NCBI GenBank assembly: GCA_900545925.1
Contig: URAZ01000018.1
Coordinates: forward strand, 1-64,000
Reading direction: 5' to 3'
Source of the DNA: an uncultured Eubacteriales bacterium
GTDB taxonomy: Bacteria > Bacillota > Clostridia > Oscillospirales > Oscillospiraceae
DNA: 64,000 nt
Part shown: in pieces, positions 58,712-64,000 of the stretch
Position numbering within the stretch: the stretch's first letter is position 1
Layout: each line of letters starts with the position of its first letter
Made by a program: the position numbers and the translations under genes
Notes under the pieces: generated by a model
The model's input: the letters and a program-made list of their open reading frames with translations, nothing else
Databases searched by the model: none
Told to the model about the DNA's origin: nothing

Positions 58712-58780
58712 AAAAAAGCCTCCCCTTTCAGGGAGGCGGCGCGGCGGTACGCCGGGTCGGAGGGGTTCTGCCGGCTATGC
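58712..58780 (-). terminator. Terminator within a REP-like repeat
   Basis: On the minus strand GCCTCCC/GGGAGGC (58718-58737) is followed by six T. The adjoining GGCGCGGCGG...CGCCGGGTCGGAGGGG resembles an extragenic palindromic unit, different in type from that at 4022-4205. Confidence 0.6.
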
Positions 58781-58782
58781 GG

Positions 58783-59103
58783 TCATGCTTCGAGCAGATA
58801 ACTCAGGCCAAGTAAGATGTACAAGGGGCCGAAGCAGTATGCCATGAAGAGTTCCTTCTGCGGGACTTTGCGCCGGAAGCCGTCCGTCAGGACGAGGATC
58901 TCAGCAAAATACGCGCCCGCGCCGAGAAAATACGCCGCTGCGCGCAGCAGTTTGTGGATATCCGCCAGCGCAAACGAGGCCAGAAACAAAACAGCCGCCG
59001 CGCCCGCCGCCAGATTGCGCACAACGAGCATAACATGCTCCCGCCGGGCTTCCTCCGGCGACTGATCTTCTGTGATGGTATAGACTGCGTTCTTTTTCTC
59101 CAT
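58783..59103 (-). CDS. Small membrane protein
   Basis: The 106-residue protein has a charged N-terminus (about 1-25, EDQSPEEARREH) and three hydrophobic helices (about 26-46, 50-70, 84-103). No family is recognised. The RBS-like AGGAGACG lies 5 bases before the ATG. It is followed by a terminator and stands alone between the surface protein and the pseudouridine synthase. Confidence 0.6.
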   Translation of the reverse strand: MEKKNAVYTITEDQSPEEARREHVMLVVRNLAAGAAAVLFLASFALADIHKLLRAAAYFLGAGAYFAEILVLTDGFRRKVPQKELFMAYCFGPLYILLGLSYLLEA

Positions 59104-59160
59104 GCAGCGTCTCCTATGCTTTTAATATTATACATTATATCAGGAAAGCATGGCGCTTGC

Positions 59161-60039
59161 CTAGTCTTTCGGAAAGAAAACTGCCTGCCTCGACAAAATT
59201 TCCATCCGCTCCCCCGTCATGGGGTGCGGGAAAACGAGCCTTGCAGCACACAGCTGCTGCGTGAACAGTCCGTGGGCAGCGGAATACGCCGTCGATTCCG
59301 GGCTTGTATACTGCGGGTCGCCTAAGATGGGGAAACCGGAGGCCATGCAGTGCAGCCGCAGCTGATGCGTGCGGCCCGTCAGAGGGTGCAGTTCCAGAAG
59401 TGCTGTTTTTTCCGCCCGTTCCAGCACGCGGTACTGCGTCAGCGCCTTCTGTCCCCGCTCGTCCACAATACGGATGAGATTCCCGCCGCCGATCTTATAG
59501 ACCGGCAGGTCGATCTGCCCTTCCGCCTGCGGCGGCTGGCCGAAAACCGAAGCAAGATAGGTCTTCTCCAGCTGCCGCTCGCGCAGCATCCGGCAGAACC
59601 GGTCGTGGATATTCGCGTTTTTCGCCAAAATCACCACGCCGAACGTGTCCCGGTCGAGCCGCGTCACGGGATGGACGCCGGAGGCCTCGCCGCGCGCCAG
59701 CAGGTGATACAGCACGCCGTTTGCCAGCGTCCCGCTGTTTTTCTGCGGCGACGGATGCACCAGCATTCCAGAGGGCTTGTCCACAGCGAGAAAGCATTCA
59801 TCTTCATAAAGGATGGAAAGCGGCAGTGGCTCCGGCTCAAAGCCCTCCGTCCGCTCCTCCAGCACGACGCGCACCCGGTCGCCGGGCATGACCGGCGCAT
59901 CGGTATGCGCGGGCGCGTCGTTTACAAACAGCGCGTTCTGCCATTTGAGCCGCTTGACCAGTCCGGCAGACAAGCCGAATTCCCGCCGCAGGAGCGACAG
60001 CAGCTTTGCCTGCCGCGCGGCCGTCTGTTCCAAAACCAT
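59161..60039 (-). CDS. RluA-family pseudouridine synthase
   Basis: The 292-residue enzyme isomerises uridine to pseudouridine in rRNA or tRNA. It has an S4-like N-terminal domain (about 10-70, LSAGLVKRLKWQNALFVND) and the catalytic RLDRDTFG with D129. LLELHPLTGRTHQLRLH is the conserved later motif. The ATG at 60039 has GGAGG 8 bases upstream. The specific RNA target (RluC/RluD-like) cannot be told from the sequence. Confidence 0.9.
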   Translation of the reverse strand: MVLEQTAARQAKLLSLLRREFGLSAGLVKRLKWQNALFVNDAPAHTDAPVMPGDRVRVVLEERTEGFEPEPLPLSILYEDECFLAVDKPSGMLVHPSPQKNSGTLANGVLYHLLARGEASGVHPVTRLDRDTFGVVILAKNANIHDRFCRMLRERQLEKTYLASVFGQPPQAEGQIDLPVYKIGGGNLIRIVDERGQKALTQYRVLERAEKTALLELHPLTGRTHQLRLHCMASGFPILGDPQYTSPESTAYSAAHGLFTQQLCAARLVFPHPMTGERMEILSRQAVFFPKD

Positions 60040-60101
60040 GCGCACCGCCTCCTTCGGCGCTATTATACCGTGCCGCGGCACAGCGCGCAAGTCCTGCGCC
60101 A

Positions 60102-61163
60102 CTATCCCTCCGGCTGCAGGCCGGAATGATCCCAGATCTGCTTGAAGAGCATGGCCGCGATGGGAAACACGATCATCCCGCCCACGCCCAGCAGCCGGTA
60201 GCCCGTGTAAAGCGCCAGCAGCGTCAGCACCGGATTCAGCCCCACCTGCTTTCCGACCAGACGCGGCTCAAGCGCCTGCCGGCTGAGGGCTGCGGCTCCA
60301 TACAGAATGACAAGGCCAATGCCGGTTTTCGTCTCGCCGCGCAGAAACAGCGCCAGCGCCCATGGAATCAGAATCGTGCCCGTACCGAACACCGGCAGCG
60401 CATCGACCAGCGTGATGACCAGCGCTGCCAGCACCGGATAGCGCACCCGCAGCAGCAAAAGCCCTGCGTTCAGAATCAAAAATGTAATGCCCATCAGCTT
60501 CAGCTGCGCCCGAAGCCAGCCGCCGAGCGTCGCGCGCACATGTCCGCCGAGCGTCTGCAATTTTTCCAACCACGCGGGCCGCACCGCGCGGCGCAGCCAG
60601 CTGCGGATGGCGGGCAGTTCGCCGGAGAGCATAAAGCTGGACAAAATCGCCGTCACCGCAAACAGGATCGCATCCGGCAGCCGTCCGATGACGCCGGAAG
60701 CCCAGGAAAAGAGCGTCTCGTAGAGTTTCGTACCGAAGCCCGCACCGGTCTTGAAAAACTCCTCGACGCCCGCACGTAGCCCCGTTCCGAGCCCGTCCGG
60801 CAGCCGTCCGGCAAGTGTGAGCAGGCGTGATTTCAGGCGTTCAAAAAGCGGAGTCAGATTTTCCGCCAGCTGCGGCAGCTGACGGGCAAGATCCGCCGCC
60901 TCCGAGCACAGCAGGCGGCACAGAAAAAACAGTCCGCCAAACAAAATCCCGAACAGCAGCAGTACACACAGCCCGGACGCCAGCGGGCGCGGAACATGCC
61001 CCCGCGTCTGCAGAAACCGCACCGGTTTTTCCGCCAGCAGGCTCACGGCAAGCCCGATAAAAAACGGCAGCAGCACCGGCAGCAGCAGCGCGCCGAATGC
61101 CCACGCACCGAGCGCGCAGCCCAGCACGATCAGAACAGTCTTCCAGATCTTGCGGCTTTTCAT
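60102..61163 (-). CDS. AI-2E family membrane protein, YtvI-like
   Basis: The 353-residue protein has about seven helices and the AI-2E/PerM layout: a double hydrophobic N-terminus, a central amphipathic region (about 95-160) and a C-terminal DALPVFGTGTILIPWA motif with LEPRLVGKQVGLNP. This form matches the sporulation protein YtvI of Firmicutes. Its presence suggests an endospore-forming background. AGGAGG lies 11 bases before the ATG at 61163. Confidence 0.8.
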   Translation of the reverse strand: MKSRKIWKTVLIVLGCALGAWAFGALLLPVLLPFFIGLAVSLLAEKPVRFLQTRGHVPRPLASGLCVLLLFGILFGGLFFLCRLLCSEAADLARQLPQLAENLTPLFERLKSRLLTLAGRLPDGLGTGLRAGVEEFFKTGAGFGTKLYETLFSWASGVIGRLPDAILFAVTAILSSFMLSGELPAIRSWLRRAVRPAWLEKLQTLGGHVRATLGGWLRAQLKLMGITFLILNAGLLLLRVRYPVLAALVITLVDALPVFGTGTILIPWALALFLRGETKTGIGLVILYGAAALSRQALEPRLVGKQVGLNPVLTLLALYTGYRLLGVGGMIVFPIAAMLFKQIWDHSGLQPEG

Positions 61164-61277
61164 GGTTTGAACTTCCTCCTGTGCTTTTCTGCTTGCATTT
61201 TGCGGGTATGTGGTGTATATTGGAGTCTGACTATAGACACTTGCTTTTCCAACACGGACAATTATGAGGTGAACGCT

Positions 61278-61718
61278 ATGGAACAAAGCCCGAAGTATTA
61301 TATTGTGGAGGCCGCAGCCCTGCCGGAGATCTTCCAGAAGGTCGCCGAGGCCAAGCGGATGCTCGAAACCGGCGAGACGGACAAGGTCAACGTGGCCGCG
61401 CAGGCAGTCGGCATCAGCCGCAGCGCATTTTATAAGTACCGCGACGCCATCGCGCCGTTTCAGAACCTGATGGCGGGCCGCATCATCACGTTTCAGATCA
61501 TGCTCAAGGACAAGGCCGGCATCCTGTCCGAGATATTAACTATTTTTGCCAGTTGCGGCGCGAATATACTGACCATTAACCAATCGATCCCCACCGGAGG
61601 CCGCGCTATGGTGACCATTTCGGCAGAGACAAGCAACCTCAACTGCAACATCGAAGCGCTGACCCAGCAAATCGCAGAAAGGAAGGGCGTAGTCAAGGCA
61701 GACTGCGTCGCAGGATAA
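61278..61718 (+). CDS. ACT-domain regulator (PheB/UPF0735)
   Basis: The 146-residue protein has a helix-turn-helix-like N-terminus (VNVAAQAVGISRSAFYKYRD, about 45-64) and a C-terminal ACT domain (FQIMLKDKAGILSEILTIFA and GGRAMVTISAET), which binds amino acids. It fits the UPF0735 family (PheB), often placed beside homoserine dehydrogenase and threonine genes, as here. GAGGTG lies 7 bases before the ATG. Confidence 0.88.
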   Translation: MEQSPKYYIVEAAALPEIFQKVAEAKRMLETGETDKVNVAAQAVGISRSAFYKYRDAIAPFQNLMAGRIITFQIMLKDKAGILSEILTIFASCGANILTINQSIPTGGRAMVTISAETSNLNCNIEALTQQIAERKGVVKADCVAG

Positions 61719-61722
61719 GCAT

Positions 61723-62907
61723 ATGCAGGCATTTGAATATTTCGTACCGACTGAGATCGTGTTTGGCGCAGGCAGCACGGAGAAGCTGCCGGAACTGCTG
61801 AAAAAGCGCGGGCTTTCGCGCGTGCTGGTCGTCTACGGCGGCGCAAGCGCGAAGAAAAGCGGATTGCTTGACCGCGTGTTCCGGCTCCTGGACAAGGCGG
61901 ACGTCCGCTATCGCTCGCTCGGCGGCGTACAGCCGAACCCGCGCGTGGCGCTGGCCCGTGAGGGCGTGCAGCTGGCGCTGGAATCGGGCGCGGAGTTGAT
62001 TCTGGCAGTCGGCGGCGGCAGCGTCATCGATACCTGCAAGGCCATCGCCCACGGCGCTGCCAACCCCGGCACAGACATCTGGGAATTCTGGAAGCGCCGC
62101 GCACCGCTGACAAAATCCATGCCCGTCGGTGTCGTGCTGACCATCCCGGCAGCCGGCAGCGAGACGAGCGACTCCGCTGTTCTGACCAACGCGGAAGCAG
62201 GCGAAAAGCGCGGCCTCAACACCCCGTTCAACCGCCCGGCCTTCGCCATTCTCGACCCCCTGCTTGCCGCGACGCTCCCGGTGCATCAGGTCGCCTGCGG
62301 CGTGAGCGATATTCTCATGCACACGCTCGACCGGTATTTTAACCCCGTCACCGACAATGCCCTGACGGACGAACTGGCCGAGGCACTGCTGCGCGTCGTG
62401 CTGGAATACGGCCCTGCCGCCGTGCGTGACGCACATGACGAGAAGGCTATGAGCGAAATCATGTGGGCAGGCTCCCTGTCGCACAACGGCCTGACCGGCC
62501 TCGGCGGCAAAAAGGATTTCGCCACGCACCAGCTGGGGCATGCACTGAGCGAGAAATTTGACGTCTACCACGGCGACAGCCTGACCGCCGTCTGGAGCAG
62601 CTGGGCAAGATCCGTCATGGACGAAAGCCCGGCACGCTTTGCCCGCTTCGCACGGAACGTCTGGCATGTGGAGGAGGCAGACGACACTGCCGCCGCCCTC
62701 GCCGGCATCGCAAAGCAGGAATCGTTCTTCCGCTCTATCGGCATGCCCGTGTGCCTGGGCGAACTCTCCTGCGGCAAGCAGGACGAGGCGGGGCTTGCAG
62801 ACCTTGCCAGCCGGTGCAGCTACGGAAAAACACGCACGATCGGCACGTTCCGCGTGCTGGACTACGAGAAGATCCTTGCGATCTACCGCAGGGCCAACGA
62901 AGCATAA
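61723..62907 (+). CDS. Iron-containing alcohol dehydrogenase
   Basis: This 394-residue group III alcohol dehydrogenase interconverts alcohols or aldehydes with NAD(P)H. The nucleotide motif is GGGSVIDTCKAIAHG (about 93-107). The metal-binding His residues are in HQVACGVSDILMHTLDRYF, and later QLGHALSEKFDVYHGDSL supplies the rest. It resembles butanol dehydrogenases. It starts four bases after the ACT gene stop and is followed by homoserine dehydrogenase, so an operon is likely, though a link to threonine metabolism is unclear. Confidence 0.9.
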   Translation: MQAFEYFVPTEIVFGAGSTEKLPELLKKRGLSRVLVVYGGASAKKSGLLDRVFRLLDKADVRYRSLGGVQPNPRVALAREGVQLALESGAELILAVGGGSVIDTCKAIAHGAANPGTDIWEFWKRRAPLTKSMPVGVVLTIPAAGSETSDSAVLTNAEAGEKRGLNTPFNRPAFAILDPLLAATLPVHQVACGVSDILMHTLDRYFNPVTDNALTDELAEALLRVVLEYGPAAVRDAHDEKAMSEIMWAGSLSHNGLTGLGGKKDFATHQLGHALSEKFDVYHGDSLTAVWSSWARSVMDESPARFARFARNVWHVEEADDTAAALAGIAKQESFFRSIGMPVCLGELSCGKQDEAGLADLASRCSYGKTRTIGTFRVLDYEKILAIYRRANEA

Positions 62908-62918
62908 GGAGGTCCGTC

Positions 62919-64000
62919 ATGAAAAAGCTTGCCATTCTCGGCCCCGGCGTCGTCGGCGGAAGCTGTGCGGAAATTCTGCTGCGGGACGTAAGCCTGCTTG
63001 AACGAAGCGCAGGGGAACAGCTGGAACTTGCGTATGTGCTGGCACGCCGCGAACTGCCGGACAGGCTGTACCGGGACAAGGTCGTCACGGATTTTTCTGT
63101 GATCGAGCGCGACGCGAACGTGTTTCTCGTTATAGAGACGATCGGCGGCTGCGGCGCGGCGCTCGAGTATGTCCGCCGCGCGCTTGCCGCAGGCAAGCAC
63201 GTCGTAACGGCCAACAAGCAACTCATCGCCGAGCACGGCACGGAACTTCTGGCGCTAGCAAAAGCCAGCGGTGTAAGCCTTTTGTTTGAGGCCTCCGTCG
63301 GCGGCGGCATCCCGGTGCTGCATCCGCTGAGTCAGTGCCTCGGAGCAAACGAAATTTACGAGGTGCGCGGCATTCTGAACGGCACAACGAATTTTATCCT
63401 CACGCAGATGCTCGAGCGCGGACAAAGCTATGAATCGGCGCTCCGTGACGCGCAGGCGCGCGGCTACGCCGAGCAGGACCCGACTGCCGATGTCGAGGGC
63501 ATCGACGCGGGCCGCAAGATCTGCATTCTGGCCGACATGCTGTTCGGCAGAAATGTTGCCCCGTCCCGCGTCAGCATGACCGGTATTTCCGCCATCACGG
63601 CGGTGGACGCCGCATTTGCCGAGGCCGCCGGGATGAAACTGCGGCTGCTCGGCCGGGCCGTCCGGCAGGGTCAGGCGCTCGCAGTGTTCGTCTCACCGCA
63701 TTTCATTGCGGGCACGCAGCCGCTTGCTCCCATCTCCGGCGTTCTGAACGCCGTCGAAGTGCTGGGCAGCAGCGTCGGCGCGGTCATGTTCTCCGGCCCC
63801 GGCGCAGGCGGCCCGGCGACGGCCAGCGCCGTTCTGGGCGATGTCATTGACATTGTCCGCAATCCCGGCCGCAGCCAGCCCGTCAGCTGGTCGGCGGAGC
63901 CTGCCACACTTCTTGATCCGGAAGAACTTGAAGCATCGTTCTTTTTCCGCACAAGGCTCCCCAAGGAAACCTGTGATCAGGCGCTCGGTTCCGTCCGCTG
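62919..64000 (+). CDS. hom: Homoserine dehydrogenase, cut at window end
   Basis: At least 360 residues are visible. It reduces aspartate semialdehyde to homoserine in threonine and methionine synthesis. The N-terminal Rossmann motif is LGPGVVGG (about 7-14). The catalytic core has VTANKQLIAEHG, FEASVGGGIP, LNGTTNFILTQM and DPTADVEGIDAGRK. The start of a C-terminal ACT domain is visible. AAGGAGG lies 6 bases before the ATG. The stop codon lies beyond the window. Confidence 0.95.
   Translation, partial: MKKLAILGPGVVGGSCAEILLRDVSLLERSAGEQLELAYVLARRELPDRLYRDKVVTDFSVIERDANVFLVIETIGGCGAALEYVRRALAAGKHVVTANKQLIAEHGTELLALAKASGVSLLFEASVGGGIPVLHPLSQCLGANEIYEVRGILNGTTNFILTQMLERGQSYESALRDAQARGYAEQDPTADVEGIDAGRKICILADMLFGRNVAPSRVSMTGISAITAVDAAFAEAAGMKLRLLGRAVRQGQALAVFVSPHFIAGTQPLAPISGVLNAVEVLGSSVGAVMFSGPGAGGPATASAVLGDVIDIVRNPGRSQPVSWSAEPATLLDPEELEASFFFRTRLPKETCDQALGSVR

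Noticed and set aside
1..64000. CRISPR array
   Set aside because: No regularly spaced direct repeats of 24-40 bases were seen.

Overview
The window looks like a gut Clostridia (Oscillospiraceae-type) chromosome carrying a long mobile insertion. It has three parts that differ in base and codon use.

Part A (1 to about 10.8 kb) is GC-rich and reads like Faecalibacterium or a close relative. It holds tRNA-Ser(CGA), L-lactate dehydrogenase, and a glycoside-use cluster: a GH2 beta-galactosidase/glucuronidase-like enzyme, a GPH-family sugar symporter, a GH3 glycosidase and a MATE exporter. The GH2, symporter and GH3 promoters share short cis elements. The section ends in the 3' remnant of a short-chain dehydrogenase.

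Part B (about 10.8-29.8 kb) is accessory DNA. An AT-rich stretch (10.9-17.0 kb) carries a methyltransferase, a citrate synthase fragment, a two-component system, a FUSC-type membrane protein, a frameshifted pgsA fragment and an intact bile salt hydrolase. A mobilizable element follows (17.2-28.9 kb): MobA/MobL relaxase with an IncQ/pGO1-type oriT, DUF3847 protein, CHC2 primase, P4-type helicase, large serine recombinase (TnpX type), TnpW, sigma-like protein, DUF6076, RhuM and TnpV. It ends in the debris of a second recombinase module. About 1 kb without a convincing gene comes next.

Part C (29.9-64 kb) is GC-rich but differs in character from part A, with SLH-domain surface proteins, a YtvI-like protein and a different REP-like palindrome. 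Its first 17 kb is the most interesting region. Nine copies of a C-tract/G-tract palindrome (consensus near AACCCCCGGGGAGGTT) occur between genes. In eight promoter instances the palindrome abuts the -35 hexamer, with exactly 21 bases between its terminal TT and a TAnnnT -10 box. These promoters serve a His-rich protein, a pair of membrane proteins, an ECF S-component/methyltransferase operon, a divergent MoxR-DUF58-lipoprotein operon, a surface 5'-nucleotidase-like pseudoenzyme, a CsoR/InrS-family repressor with a His-rich tail, and a peptide/nickel-type ABC transporter. I infer a metal-responsive regulon controlled by that repressor; the metal (Ni or Cu seem most likely) is not established.

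Downstream are a xanthine-dehydrogenase-type molybdenum hydroxylase (three subunits) divergent from a MocA-type cytidylyltransferase, HrcA/CIRCE-controlled clpB, a 1301-residue Big2/SLH surface protein, an RluA pseudouridine synthase, a YtvI-like membrane protein, an ACT-domain regulator, an iron alcohol dehydrogenase and a homoserine dehydrogenase cut by the window end. Because parts A and C differ, an assembly chimera joined at the mobile element should be excluded before host claims are made.
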